From positions 124,001-188,000 of the forward strand of contig NZ_NJGU01000004.1 in NCBI RefSeq assembly GCF_002213415.1: a DNA stretch of 64,000 nucleotides. Direction: 5' to 3'. The notes under the pieces were generated by a model. It did not search any database. It saw only the letters and a program-made list of their open reading frames with translations, and was not told where the DNA came from. Position numbers and translations under genes: made by a program. How positions within the stretch are numbered: the stretch's first letter is position 1; each line of letters starts with the position of its first letter. The stretch comes from Herbaspirillum robiniae (lineage in GTDB: Bacteria > Pseudomonadota > Gammaproteobacteria > Burkholderiales > Burkholderiaceae_D). Shown here in pieces: positions 11,027-21,508 of the stretch.

Positions 11027-11172
11027 TTTTTGCGCCTGGCCACAAGCCAGACGGATTTTGCTCGAACGCGGCCTGTTTTTATGCCACCCAGCGCATCGCA
11101 ACCAGGATGTCGTCAGGCAGTGCTGCCGCGGTTTTGATTAACGGTTTCACCATCCCAGCAAAAGGAAAAGCT

Positions 11173-12474
<1,302 letters not shown>

Positions 12475-12853
12475 GCACTTCCCGATGCCCGCAGGTCGAT
12501 GTTGACCGGCGGGCAACAAAGCACGTTCGTGCGCTTGCTCTTTCTCATCCGCGAGGATCTGAGGGGAGGGGCTGGAGCCCCGTGCGGCGCGGCTTTGCGG
12601 GCGGATGTTGGTGGTTTGAAACGTCCGTTGCGAACGGCAGCAAATAAAAAAGCGAATCCCTCGGGATTCGCTTTTTTATTGGAAATAAGGATATATAATT
12701 CCGGAGCGCTGACTGGATGACGTACAGAATACAGAAGTTCAGGTAGACAAAAGTCCTTCCCCACAACTTGATGCAATCCGCTAACCGGTCAGGCCGTGTC
12801 GCGGAAGGTGTAGAAACCCGCTAATCTCGCGAAACGCGAAGAAAGGTGAGCAA
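12475..12853 (+). other. gltA-odhA intergenic region
   Basis: This 379-nt gap holds a hairpin just after gltA (12486-12515, arms TGCCCGC and GCGGGCA with an inner GGTC/GACC extension, no T-run) and the strong terminator at 12643-12680. A possible odhA -10 box, TATAAT, lies at 12694-12699, without a convincing -35 box. No coding sequence is supported here. Confidence 0.6.
12643..12680 (+). terminator. Strong terminator between gltA and odhA
   Basis: A perfect 18-bp inverted repeat (core AAGCGAATCCC / GGGATTCGCTT) with a 2-nt centre is followed by TTTTTTATT. It ends the sdh-gltA transcription unit, so odhA needs its own promoter. Confidence 0.9.
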
Positions 12854-15718
12854 ATGACAAAGCTCTACGAGCAATACAACATCAACTCCTACCTCTTCGG
12901 TGGGAATGCTCCGTACATCGAGGAATTGTACGAAGCCTATCTGAACAATCCCGGATCCGTCCCCGACAACTGGCGCGCCTACTTCGACGCCGTCCAGCAC
13001 GTTCCCGCCACCGATGGCTCGAACCGTCCCGACGTCGCCCACGCTCCCGTGGTTGCCTCCTTCGCCGAGCGCGCCAAGCAAGGCCCGATCCGCACCGTCA
13101 TCGCTTCCGCCGACTCCGACATGGGCCGCAAGCGCGTCGCTGTTACCCAGCTGATCGCCGGCTACCGTGACCTCGGCTCCCGCTTCGCCAACCTGGACCC
13201 GCTGCAACGCCAGGAACGCCCCAGCATCCCTGAACTCGATCCGGCCTTCTACGGCTTCACCGATGCCGACCTGGACATCGTGTTCAACATCAACAACACC
13301 TACTTCGGCCCGGAAACCGCATCGCTGCGCGACCTGCTGCAGATGCTGCGCGACACCTACACGCGCACCATCGGCGCCGAATTCACCTACGTGTCGGACA
13401 TGACCGAAGTGCGCTGGCTGGAAGAGCGCCTGGAGCCGACCCGTGCCGCACCCAGCTTCTCCGCCGAGAAGAAGAAGCACATCCTGGAGCGCCTGACCGC
13501 GGCCGAAGGCCTGGAACGCTACCTCCACACCAAGTACGTCGGCCAGAAGCGCTTCTCGCTGGAAGGCGGCGAGTCCTTCATCGCCTCCCTGGATGAAACC
13601 ATCCAGCGCGCCGGCGAAAACGGCGTGCAGGAAATCGTCATCGGCATGGCCCACCGCGGCCGCCTGAACGTGCTGGTCAACATCCTGGGCAAGACCCCGC
13701 AAGAGCTGTTCTCCGAGTTCGAAGGCCGTCACGCCGACGACCTGCCGGCCGGCGACGTCAAGTACCACCAGGGCTTCTCGTCCGACGTCTCCACCCCTGG
13801 CGGCCCGGTCCACCTGTCGCTGGCGTTCAACCCGTCGCACCTGGAAATCGTCAATCCCGTGGTTGAAGGTTCGGTCAAGGCGCGTATGGACCGCCGCGGC
13901 GACAAGGACGGCTCGCAAGTGCTGCCGATCCTGGTCCACGGCGACGCCGCCTTCGCAGGCCAGGGCGTCGTGATGGAAACCCTGAACCTGGCGCAGACCC
14001 GTGGCTACGGTACCGGCGGCACGGTTCACATCGTCATCAACAACCAGATCGGCTTCACCACCTCCGACCCGCGCGACTCCCGTTCGACGCTGTACTGCTC
14101 GGACGTGGTCAAGATGATCGAAGCGCCGGTGCTGCACGTCAACGGCGATGATCCGGAAGCCGTCGTGTTCGCGACCCAGATCGCCGTCGACTACCGCATG
14201 AAGTTCAAGAAGGACATCGTCGTCGACATCATCTGCTTCCGCAAGCTGGGCCACAACGAGCAGGACACCCCGGCGCTGACCCAGCCGCTGATGTACAAGA
14301 AGATCGCCCAGCACCCGGGCACCCGCAAGCTGTACGCCGACAAGCTGGCTGCGCAGAAGACCATCGCCGCCGACGGCGGCGAAGAGCTGGTCAAGGCCTT
14401 CCGTACCGCCATGGACGCCGGCAAGCACACCATCGATCCGGTGCTGACCAACTTCAAGAGCAAGTACGCCGTCGACTGGCTGCCGTTCCTGAACCGCAAG
14501 TGGACCGACGCGGCCGAAACCGCCGTGCCGCTGGCTGAACTGAAGCGCCTGGGTTCCAAGATCACCACCATCCCGGAAGGCTTCAAGGCCCACTCGCTGG
14601 TGGAGAAGGTCATCAACGACCGCGCCGCCATGGCGCGCGGCGAAATGAACCTGGACTGGGGCATGGGCGAACACCTGGCCTACGCCTCGCTGGTGTCGTC
14701 GGGCTACGCAGTGCGCCTGACCGGCCAGGATGCCGGTCGCGGCACCTTCGTGCACCGTCACGCCGTGCTGCACGACCAGAACCGTGAGCGTTGGGACGCC
14801 GGCACCTACGTGCCGCTGCAAAACGTCGCCGAGAACCAGTCGACCTTCACCGTCATCGACTCCGTGCTGTCGGAAGAAGCGGTGCTGGGCTTCGAATACG
14901 GCTACTCGACCGCCGAGCCGAACACCCTGACCATCTGGGAAGCCCAGTTCGGCGACTTCGCCAACGGCGCCCAGGTCGTGATGGACCAGTTCATCAGCTC
15001 CGGCGAAGTGAAGTGGGGCCGCGCCTCGGGTCTGGTGCAGATGCTGCCGCACGGCTACGAAGGCCAGGGTCCGGAGCACTCCTCGGCTCGCCTGGAGCGT
15101 TACCTGCAGCTGTGCGCGGACAACAACATGCAAGTGGTGCAACCGACCACCGCCGCGCAGATCTTCCACGTGCTGCGTCGCCAGATGATCCGCCTGTTCC
15201 GCAAGCCGCTGATCATCCTGACGCCGAAGTCGCTGCTGCGCAACAAGGACGCCGGTTCGCCGCTGGCCGACCTGGCCAAGGGTTCGTTCCAGACCGTGAT
15301 CCCGGAAGTCGACGAAACCATCGACGCCAAGAAGGTCAAGCGCATCATCGCCTGCTCGGGCAAGGTGTACTACGACCTGGTCAACGCCCGCAAGGAACGC
15401 GGCCAGACCGACACCGCCATCATCCGTGTCGAGCAGCTGTATCCGTTCCCGCACAAGACGTTCGCCGCTGCCCTCAAGCAGTTCCCGAACTTCAACGAAC
15501 TGGTGTGGGCGCAGGACGAGCCGCAGAACCAGGGCGCATGGCTGCAGATCCAGCACAACATCTTCGAGAACCTGTCCGAAGGTCAGAAGCTGGCCTATGC
15601 AGGTCGTCCGGCCAGCGCCTCCCCGGCCGTCGGCTACTACGACAAGCACTACGCGCAACAGAAGGCGCTGATCGAAACCGCCTTCTCGAAGCTCAAGGGC
15701 TTTGTGCTGACCAAATAA
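12854..15718 (+). CDS. odhA: 2-oxoglutarate dehydrogenase E1 component
   Basis: This 954-residue thiamine-diphosphate enzyme decarboxylates 2-oxoglutarate and transfers the succinyl group to lipoyl E2. The N-terminus carries the short E2-binding helix typical of OdhA (NSYLFGGNAPYIEELYEAYL). The substrate-site segment IGMAHRGRLNVL, the HGDAAFAGQGVV segment, and the C-terminal transketolase-like domain (GFEYGYSTAEPNTL, MLPHGYEGQGPEHSSAR) are in family order. AAAGGTGAG precedes the ATG. It heads odhAB after the gltA terminator. Confidence 0.97.
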   Translation: MTKLYEQYNINSYLFGGNAPYIEELYEAYLNNPGSVPDNWRAYFDAVQHVPATDGSNRPDVAHAPVVASFAERAKQGPIRTVIASADSDMGRKRVAVTQLIAGYRDLGSRFANLDPLQRQERPSIPELDPAFYGFTDADLDIVFNINNTYFGPETASLRDLLQMLRDTYTRTIGAEFTYVSDMTEVRWLEERLEPTRAAPSFSAEKKKHILERLTAAEGLERYLHTKYVGQKRFSLEGGESFIASLDETIQRAGENGVQEIVIGMAHRGRLNVLVNILGKTPQELFSEFEGRHADDLPAGDVKYHQGFSSDVSTPGGPVHLSLAFNPSHLEIVNPVVEGSVKARMDRRGDKDGSQVLPILVHGDAAFAGQGVVMETLNLAQTRGYGTGGTVHIVINNQIGFTTSDPRDSRSTLYCSDVVKMIEAPVLHVNGDDPEAVVFATQIAVDYRMKFKKDIVVDIICFRKLGHNEQDTPALTQPLMYKKIAQHPGTRKLYADKLAAQKTIAADGGEELVKAFRTAMDAGKHTIDPVLTNFKSKYAVDWLPFLNRKWTDAAETAVPLAELKRLGSKITTIPEGFKAHSLVEKVINDRAAMARGEMNLDWGMGEHLAYASLVSSGYAVRLTGQDAGRGTFVHRHAVLHDQNRERWDAGTYVPLQNVAENQSTFTVIDSVLSEEAVLGFEYGYSTAEPNTLTIWEAQFGDFANGAQVVMDQFISSGEVKWGRASGLVQMLPHGYEGQGPEHSSARLERYLQLCADNNMQVVQPTTAAQIFHVLRRQMIRLFRKPLIILTPKSLLRNKDAGSPLADLAKGSFQTVIPEVDETIDAKKVKRIIACSGKVYYDLVNARKERGQTDTAIIRVEQLYPFPHKTFAAALKQFPNFNELVWAQDEPQNQGAWLQIQHNIFENLSEGQKLAYAGRPASASPAVGYYDKHYAQQKALIETAFSKLKGFVLTK

Positions 15719-15733
15719 TCACTGTTGAGAACC

Positions 15734-15759
15734 GGACGCGCCGCGAGGGCGGCGCGTCC
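15734..15759. other. Perfect hairpin between odhA and odhB
   Basis: GGACGCGCCGC and GCGGCGCGTCC form an 11-bp perfect GC-rich stem with a 4-nt loop. The following sequence, GTGTTTG, is a poor U-tract. It may partially stop transcription or protect the odhA mRNA 3' end. Confidence 0.6.
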
Positions 15760-15800
15760 GTGTTTGATTGAACGAATTACCCGAAATCGGAGAATCATAA

Positions 15801-17042
15801 ATGGCTCAAATCGAAGTTGTAGTCCCACAATTATCGGAATCCGTCGCTGAAGCGACCCTGCTGCAATGGCACAAGAAAGTGGGCGAAAAGGTCGTCCGTG
15901 ACGAAAACCTGATCGATATCGAGACCGACAAGGTCGTGCTGGAACTGCCGGCTCCGGCCGACGGCGTGATCACCCAAATCATCTCCGCCGATGGCGCCAC
16001 CGTGGTTGCCGGTCAAGTGATCGCCATCCTCGACACCGACGCATCGGCCCAGGTCGAGCCGGGTGAAGTCAAGGCCGCGCCGGCCCCGCAACCGGGCAAC
16101 GAGCCGACTCCGGTCGCCGCTCCCGAACTGGCCAACAAGGGCGACGTCGCCATGCCGGCCGCTGCCAAGCTGCTGGCCGACAACAACCTGTCGACCTCGC
16201 AAGTCACCGGCACCGGCAAAGATGGCCGCGTGACCAAGGGCGATGTGCTGGGCGCGCTGTCGGCTCCCGCCGCCGCTCCTGCCGCAGCTGCCAAGCCGGC
16301 GCTGGCCGCCGTTGCCGCACCGGTCAAGGCCGGCCTGGAAAGCCGTCCGGAACAGCGCGTGCCGATGAGCCGCCTGCGCGCCCGCGTGGCCGAGCGTCTG
16401 GTGCAGTCGCAGTCGACCAACGCCATCCTGACCACCTTCAACGAAATCAACATGCAGCCGGTCATCGACCTGCGCAACAAGTACAAGGACAAGTTCGAGA
16501 AGGAACACGGCGTGAAGCTGGGCTTCATGTCCTTCTTCGTCAAGGCGGTGGTTCACGCCCTGAAGAAGTACCCGATCGTCAACGCCTCGGTCGACGGCAA
16601 CGACATCGTCTACCACGGCTACTTCGACATCGGCGTGGCAGTCGGTTCGCCGCGCGGCCTGGTGGTGCCCATCCTGCGTGATGCGGACCAGATGTCCATC
16701 GCCGACATCGAGAAGAAGATCGGTGAATTCGGCCAGAAGGCCAAGGACGGCAAGCTGTCGATCGAAGAACTGTCGGGCGGCACCTTCACCGTGTCCAACG
16801 GCGGCACCTTCGGTTCCATGCTGTCGACCCCGATCATCAACCCGCCGCAATCGGCGATCCTGGGCATTCACGCCACCAAGGATCGCGCCGTGGTCGAAAA
16901 CGGCCAGGTCGTGGTGCGTCCGATGAACTACTTCGCGCTGTCCTATGACCACCGCATCATCGACGGCCGCGAAGCCGTCCTGAGCCTGGTGGCCATCAAG
17001 GAAGCGCTGGAAGATCCGGCCCGCCTGCTGCTGGACCTGTAA
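15801..17042 (+). CDS. odhB: Dihydrolipoyl succinyltransferase E2
   Basis: This 413-residue E2 core has one lipoyl domain (residues 1-77) with the lipoylated lysine K44 in [10 protein letters not shown]. An Ala/Pro linker follows, then a peripheral-subunit-binding domain (about 117-150, [10 protein letters not shown]...[12 protein letters not shown]) and a catalytic domain ending in [13 protein letters not shown] with the HxxxDG active site. A single lipoyl domain and the short linker distinguish it from pyruvate E2. GGAGAA precedes the ATG. It lies 82 nt after odhA, with a hairpin between them. Confidence 0.97.
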   Translation: MAQIEVVVPQLSESVAEATLLQWHKKVGEKVVRDENLIDIETDKVVLELPAPADGVITQIISADGATVVAGQVIAILDTDASAQVEPGEVKAAPAPQPGNEPTPVAAPELANKGDVAMPAAAKLLADNNLSTSQVTGTGKDGRVTKGDVLGALSAPAAAPAAAAKPALAAVAAPVKAGLESRPEQRVPMSRLRARVAERLVQSQSTNAILTTFNEINMQPVIDLRNKYKDKFEKEHGVKLGFMSFFVKAVVHALKKYPIVNASVDGNDIVYHGYFDIGVAVGSPRGLVVPILRDADQMSIADIEKKIGEFGQKAKDGKLSIEELSGGTFTVSNGGTFGSMLSTPIINPPQSAILGIHATKDRAVVENGQVVVRPMNYFALSYDHRIIDGREAVLSLVAIKEALEDPARLLLDL

Positions 17043-17047
17043 TGACC

Positions 17048-17159
17048 GCCGGAGGGGCTACTGCGCAACCCGATCTCGCTGCTGCGATGCTCGCCGTACG
17101 ACAGTACGGCTGCGCTTCTCGCAGCGACCTCGGGCTGCTCGCTACGCCCCTCCGACGGC
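17048..17159. repeat. Long imperfect inverted repeat between odhB and lpdA
   Basis: The arms begin GCCGGAGGGGC and end GCCCCTCCGACGGC. Inside them, AACCCGATCTCGCTGC faces GCAGCGACCTCGGGCTG, and the centre is GCCGTAC/GTACGGC. The whole 112-nt block could fold into one long hairpin with several mismatches. It starts 5 nt after the odhB stop codon. Confidence 0.7.
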
Positions 17160-17175
17160 CCACAGAGTCAACTAG

Positions 17176-17209
17176 GCGCTGAAAAGCTCAAAGCGTTCAG
17201 CGCTTTTTT
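17176..17209 (+). terminator. Terminator downstream of odhB, just upstream of lpdA
   Basis: GCGCTGAA and TTCAGCGC form an 8-bp stem with a 12-nt loop, followed by six T. It ends only 45 nt before the lpdA start. A perfect palindrome TATCCGCGGATA follows at 17211-17222. lpdA must therefore depend on read-through or on a promoter in this short gap. Confidence 0.75.
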
Positions 17210-17254
17210 GTATCCGCGGATAGCTTGTCCGCGACAAACAGAATTGGAAATAAC

Positions 17255-18682
17255 ATGAGCAAGAATTTTGACGTAGTCGTCATCGGTGGCGGCCCCGGCG
17301 GCTACATCGCCGCCATCCGCGCAGCCCAGCTGGGTTTCAACACCGCCTGCATCGACGAGTGGAAGAACGAAAAGGGCGGCCCCGCACCGGGCGGCACCTG
17401 CACCAACGTCGGTTGCATCCCGTCCAAGGCGCTGCTGCAATCGTCCGAGCACTATGAGCACGCCAGCCACGGCTTCGCCGAGCACGGCATCGAAGTCAAG
17501 GGTCTGGGCCTGAACCTGGAAAAGATGCTGGGTCGCAAGAACACCGTGGTCAAGCAGAACAACGACGGCATCCTGTACCTGTTCAAGAAGAACAAGGTCA
17601 CCTTCTTCCACGGCCGCGGCTCCTTCACCAAGGGTGACGCCAACGGCTACGAGATCAAGGTCGCCGGCGCCGCTGAAGAAAGCATCACCGCCAAGCACGT
17701 GATCATCGCCACCGGCTCCAATGCCCGCGCACTGCCGGGCGTGCCGTTCGACGAACAACTGATCCTGTCCAACACCGGCGCGCTGGCCATCACCGAAGTG
17801 CCGAAGAAGCTGGGCGTGATCGGCGCCGGCGTGATCGGCCTGGAAATGGGCTCGGTGTGGCGTCGTCTGGGCGCGGAAGTGACCGTGCTGGAAGCGCTGC
17901 CCGCCTTCCTGGGCGCGGTTGACGAACAGATCGCCAAGGAAGCGCAGAAGCTGCTGACCAAGCAGGGCCTGAACGTGAGCCTGGGCGTGAAGATCGGCGA
18001 GATCAAGACCGGCAAGAAGAGCGTGACCGTCGAGTACACCGATGCCAAGGGCGATGCGCAAAAGGGCGAGTTCGACAAGCTGATCGTCTCCATCGGCCGC
18101 ACCCCCAACACCATCGGCCTGAACGCCGAAGGCGTGGGCCTGAAGCTGGACGAGCGCGGCTTCATCGCCGTCGACGGCGACTGCAAGACCAACCTGCCCA
18201 ACGTGTGGGCGGTGGGCGACGTCGTGCGCGGCCCGATGCTGGCGCACAAGGCGGAAGAAGAAGGCGTCGCGGTTGCCGAGCGCATCGCCGGCCAGCACGG
18301 CCACGTCAACTTCAACACCATCCCCTGGGTCATCTACACCTCGCCGGAAATCGCATGGGTGGGCAAGACCGAACAGCAACTGAAGGCCGACGGCGTGCAG
18401 TACAAGGCCGGCACCTTCCCGTTCCTGGCCAACGGCCGCGCACGCGCGCTGGGCGATACCTCGGGCATGGTCAAGTTCCTGGCCGATGCCAAGACCGATG
18501 AGATCCTGGGCGTGCACATCGTCGGCCCGATGGCCTCCGAGCTGATCTCGGAAGCCGTGGTCGCCATGGAGTTCCGCGCATCGTCGGAAGACATCGCCCG
18601 CATCTGCCACGCTCACCCGTCGCTGTCCGAAGCGACCAAGGAAGCGGCCCTGGCGGTCGACAAGCGCTCCCTGAACTTCTGA
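17255..18682 (+). CDS. lpdA: Dihydrolipoyl dehydrogenase (E3)
   Basis: This 475-residue flavoprotein re-oxidises the dihydrolipoyl arm of E2 and reduces NAD. The sequence shows the FAD motif [13 protein letters not shown], the redox disulfide in [16 protein letters not shown], the NAD motif [14 protein letters not shown], the [13 protein letters not shown] segment, and the C-terminal catalytic base in [14 protein letters not shown]. The ATG at 17255 is preceded by GGAAA. It is the third odh gene but is separated by a long inverted repeat and a terminator. This would allow an E3 level different from E1/E2, since E3 is often shared with other lipoyl complexes. Confidence 0.97.
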   Translation: MSKNFDVVVIGGGPGGYIAAIRAAQLGFNTACIDEWKNEKGGPAPGGTCTNVGCIPSKALLQSSEHYEHASHGFAEHGIEVKGLGLNLEKMLGRKNTVVKQNNDGILYLFKKNKVTFFHGRGSFTKGDANGYEIKVAGAAEESITAKHVIIATGSNARALPGVPFDEQLILSNTGALAITEVPKKLGVIGAGVIGLEMGSVWRRLGAEVTVLEALPAFLGAVDEQIAKEAQKLLTKQGLNVSLGVKIGEIKTGKKSVTVEYTDAKGDAQKGEFDKLIVSIGRTPNTIGLNAEGVGLKLDERGFIAVDGDCKTNLPNVWAVGDVVRGPMLAHKAEEEGVAVAERIAGQHGHVNFNTIPWVIYTSPEIAWVGKTEQQLKADGVQYKAGTFPFLANGRARALGDTSGMVKFLADAKTDEILGVHIVGPMASELISEAVVAMEFRASSEDIARICHAHPSLSEATKEAALAVDKRSLNF

Positions 18683-18760
18683 TGCGCGATCAATGCGACA
18701 ATACGCGTCGCCCATGCCAGTCATGCAATACGCGTATTGAGCATTGATGAAGCTTTACCG

Positions 18761-18788
18761 ATGGGCGAGCCTGGCTCGCCCATTTTTG
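18761..18788 (+). terminator. Terminator after lpdA
   Basis: ATGGGCGAGC and GCTCGCCCAT make a perfect 10-bp stem with a 3-nt loop, followed by TTTTG. A separate 14-bp palindrome, CAATACGCGTATTG, lies just upstream at 18726-18739. Confidence 0.85.
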
Positions 18789-18899
18789 TTTTGACGATTT
18801 GCAGATTTGAACACCGGTTCCCGTCGCGTCGGGAACAGAGGCAGCGGCCGCAAGGCGAGGGGAGAACCCGCTGTCCGCACACAGAATAAAGACCACACC

Positions 18900-19997
18900 A
18901 TGGATGTCCGCCAATTCTACGAGCACTCGCTGAGCGAGCGCGGCTACCAATCCGACGAGGCGCAACTGCGCGCCATCGACCGCCTGCAGCGCGCGTACGA
19001 GGAATGGGTCGCCTACAAGGCGCAGCGCGCTTCCACCTTCAAGCGCCTGATCAGCCGACCGGCCGTGCCGCGCGGCGTCTACATGTGGGGCGGCGTGGGC
19101 CGCGGCAAGTCCTTCCTGATGGACAGCTTCTATTCGGTAGTGCCGGTGGTGCGCAAGACGCGCCTGCACTTCCATGAATTCATGCGCGACGTGCACCGCC
19201 AGCTCGATGAGTTGAAGGGCATCGCCGATCCGCTGGACGAGGTCGCCAAGCGCATCGCCAAGAAGTACCGCCTGATCTGCTTCGACGAATTCCACGTCTC
19301 CGACATCGCCGACGCGATGATCCTCTACAACCTGTTGAAGGGCCTGTTCGACAACGGCGTGTCCTTCGTCATGACGTCCAACTACGAGCCCGGCACGCTG
19401 TATCCGGAGGGCCTGCACCGCGACCGCATGCTGCCCACCATCGCGCTGCTGAAGGAAAAGCTCGACGTCATGAACATCGACGCCGGCATCGACTACCGCA
19501 AGCGGGTGCTGGAGCAGGTCAAGGTCTACCACACGCCGCTCAACGCCAAGACCGATGAAGAGTTGCGCGCCGCTTTCAGCGCCGTCGCCGAGGCCGCCGA
19601 TGAAGACCCCCGCGTGCACATCGAAGCGCGCGAGATCCGTTCCCTGCGCCGCGCCGGCAGCGCCATCTGGTTCGACTTCGCCACGCTGTGCGGCGGCCCG
19701 CGCTCGCAGAACGACTATCTGGAGCTGGCCAGCCGTTTCCAGACGGTAATTCTGTCGGGCATCCCGCGCATGTCGGCCGCGATGTCCTCGGAGGCGCGCC
19801 GTTTCACCTGGTTGATCGACGTTTTCTACGACCACAAGGTCAAGCTGATCATGTCGGCCGAGGTCGAGCCGGACGAGCTTTACACTGTCGGCACCCTGTC
19901 GAACGAATTCCACCGCACCGTTTCACGTATCATTGAAATGCAGTCGAAGGAATATCTGGATGCGGACCGCCGCACCATCGCCGACCGGCTGTCATGA
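18900..19997 (+). CDS. zapE: Cell division protein ZapE (AFG1-like ATPase)
   Basis: This 365-residue P-loop ATPase belongs to the AFG1 family. The Walker A motif is GGVGRGKS (64-71), Walker B lies in ICFDEFHVSDIADA, and a sensor segment reads FVMTSNYEP. In E. coli, ZapE acts at the Z-ring during constriction and under low oxygen; that role is transferred from the family. The ATG at 18900 begins the conserved N-terminus; an upstream in-frame ATG at 18807 adds low-complexity sequence. Its stop overlaps the start of the next gene by 4 nt (ATGA). Confidence 0.94.
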   Translation: MDVRQFYEHSLSERGYQSDEAQLRAIDRLQRAYEEWVAYKAQRASTFKRLISRPAVPRGVYMWGGVGRGKSFLMDSFYSVVPVVRKTRLHFHEFMRDVHRQLDELKGIADPLDEVAKRIAKKYRLICFDEFHVSDIADAMILYNLLKGLFDNGVSFVMTSNYEPGTLYPEGLHRDRMLPTIALLKEKLDVMNIDAGIDYRKRVLEQVKVYHTPLNAKTDEELRAAFSAVAEAADEDPRVHIEAREIRSLRRAGSAIWFDFATLCGGPRSQNDYLELASRFQTVILSGIPRMSAAMSSEARRFTWLIDVFYDHKVKLIMSAEVEPDELYTVGTLSNEFHRTVSRIIEMQSKEYLDADRRTIADRLS

Positions 19998-20881
19998 ACA
20001 ACAACCAGATGGACAAGAACTACATGCAAGGTTTTTTCGCTGACGCCAATGCCGTTTCCCGACTTTCCTGTGCGCTGATGCTGGCATGGGCCGCAGGCGC
20101 GGCCTCGGCCCAGAGCAGCCAGCCGGCCGGCGTGCCGGCCGCGCAGCCGGCGGCTTCCGCCACCCAGGCGGCGCCCGCCGTCCAGGGCCCGGCGCCCATG
20201 ACCAAGGCGCGCCTGGATGAGCTCGAGGAGCGCGCGCCGTTGAGCCAGCGCTATCCGACCGGCTCCATCAAGTCGGACGAGGCCGCGCAGAAGGCGCTGG
20301 ACGAGGCGAAGGAAGACCGCCATGCTGCGGAAGTGCGTTATGTCATCGACCAGCGCGCCTGCTACAAGAAATTCCTGGTGGCCAGCTGCCTGGAACAGGC
20401 CAAGGAGCGCAAGCGCGTCGCCGAGAAGGGCATCAAGCAGGTCGAGAACGAGGCCAACGTCTACCAGCGCCAGGCCACGGTGGACGAGCGCGACCGCTCG
20501 CTGGCCGAGCAAAAGGTGAAGGACGACCAGGACGCCGCGCGCCGCCTGGAAGAGCAGAAGCAGAAAGAAGCCGATGCCGCGCGCAAGGTGAAGGAAAGCA
20601 ACGCCAAGAACCGCCAAGTCCAGCAGCGCATCGACCAGAACAAGGATGTGCCGCCCGACTTGCGCATCCGCGAACATGAGGCGAAGGTGCGCCAGCAGCA
20701 GGCCGAGGAGGCCGCCAAGGCGCCCGAGCGCGCCGCCAATGCCGCCGCCCGCGAGCAGCGCATCAAGGACGCCGAAGCCCATCGCCTGGACGTCGAGCGC
20801 AAGAAGGCCGAGAACGAGCGCGAGCGCGCCGAGCGCAAGAAGAACCAGGAGCAGTCCGGCGCCGCGCCTGTCGTCAAGTAA
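19994..20881 (+). CDS. Exported coiled-coil protein, unknown function
   Basis: This encodes 295 residues. A signal-like hydrophobic segment (LSCALMLAWAAGAASAQ, about residues 24-40) is followed by a Pro/Ala/Gln linker. The rest is almost entirely charged helix rich in Glu, Lys, Arg, Ala and Gln, apart from two cysteines in a short segment (RACYKKFLVASCLEQAKER). Heptad-like spacing from about residue 100 to the end predicts a long coiled coil in the periplasm. Translation is coupled to zapE by an ATGA overlap, suggesting shared expression. An internal start closer to the hydrophobic segment is possible. I do not recognise a named family. Confidence 0.8.
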   Translation: MNNNQMDKNYMQGFFADANAVSRLSCALMLAWAAGAASAQSSQPAGVPAAQPAASATQAAPAVQGPAPMTKARLDELEERAPLSQRYPTGSIKSDEAAQKALDEAKEDRHAAEVRYVIDQRACYKKFLVASCLEQAKERKRVAEKGIKQVENEANVYQRQATVDERDRSLAEQKVKDDQDAARRLEEQKQKEADAARKVKESNAKNRQVQQRIDQNKDVPPDLRIREHEAKVRQQQAEEAAKAPERAANAAAREQRIKDAEAHRLDVERKKAENERERAERKKNQEQSGAAPVVK

Positions 20882-20959
20882 TCCGTTCGCGGTGGGGCGA
20901 CCCGGCCCCGGAGTGTCGGGTTGCCGCCACCGGCGGCGTGCGCCGGAGTACGGCGCCGG

Positions 20960-20988
20960 TTGGCGCGCCGCCGCCGCTGGATTACACT
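20960..20988 (+). promoter_or_regulatory. Candidate promoter for the DUF465 gene
   Basis: TTGGCG (20960-20965) and TACACT (20983-20988) are separated by 17 bp. The predicted transcript starts about 80 nt before the ATG at 21074. Confidence 0.5.
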
Positions 20989-21073
20989 AGCACCATTCCC
21001 GAGAGGCAAGTTCCGGCGGCAGCCGGGCCCATCGATTCGGACCCGAAGCCAGACACGCAACCAGCCATCCACC

Positions 21074-21280
21074 ATGACCAGCACGCATCGCGAAGACATC
21101 CAGCGCCGCATCATCGAACTCGAAGTCGAGCACCGCGACCTCGACAACGTGATCGATCTGCTCCTGCGGGATGAGCGCTCGGAAGACCTGCAGATCCGCC
21201 GCCTGAAGAAGCGCAAGCTGCAGCTCAAGGACCACATCGCGCTGCTGAAGATGCAGCTGGTGCCTGATATTCCCGCTTGA
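21074..21280 (+). CDS. YdcH/DUF465-family small protein
   Basis: This 68-residue helical-hairpin protein has the DUF465 pattern: a first helix with RIIELEVEHRDLDNVID and a Lys/Arg-rich second helix, RRLKKRKLQLKDHIALLK. The family is widespread and uncharacterised. The ATG at 21074 (MTSTHRED) gives a typical length; the longer in-frame upstream reading is low-complexity. It lies between an exported coiled-coil protein gene and dinG, with a candidate promoter upstream. Confidence 0.88.
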   Translation: MTSTHREDIQRRIIELEVEHRDLDNVIDLLLRDERSEDLQIRRLKKRKLQLKDHIALLKMQLVPDIPA

Positions 21281-21508
21281 GTCGCGCCGAATCGCACTGA
21301 ATCACGCTGAATTGCGCCGGATCACAAGCATTCATCGCGCCCGTTTCATGCGCCTGCGCGGCGCGCCGGACCCCGAACCGGCGGGCATCTGCGAGCCCCG
21401 GGCAGACTGCGCGTAAAATAGCGTTTTTCCCGACATGTTCGACCGTCCGGAACCAGCCGCAAGGCGCCGGTTCCGCCGTCCATTTTCCCTTCCTACAGGT
21501 TTGCCGCA
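21281..21508. other. Intergenic region upstream of dinG
   Basis: It begins with an imperfect array of roughly 10-bp units (GAATCGCACT, GAATCACGCT, GAATTGCGCC, GGATCACAAG; 21289-21328). A possible -10 box, TAAAAT, lies at about 21415. No gene is supported. Confidence 0.4.

Noticed and set aside
17048-17159. A structured non-coding RNA gene or riboswitch
   Set aside because: The inverted repeat is long but imperfect, has no match to a riboswitch class I know, and sits right after a stop codon. Called only as a repeat.
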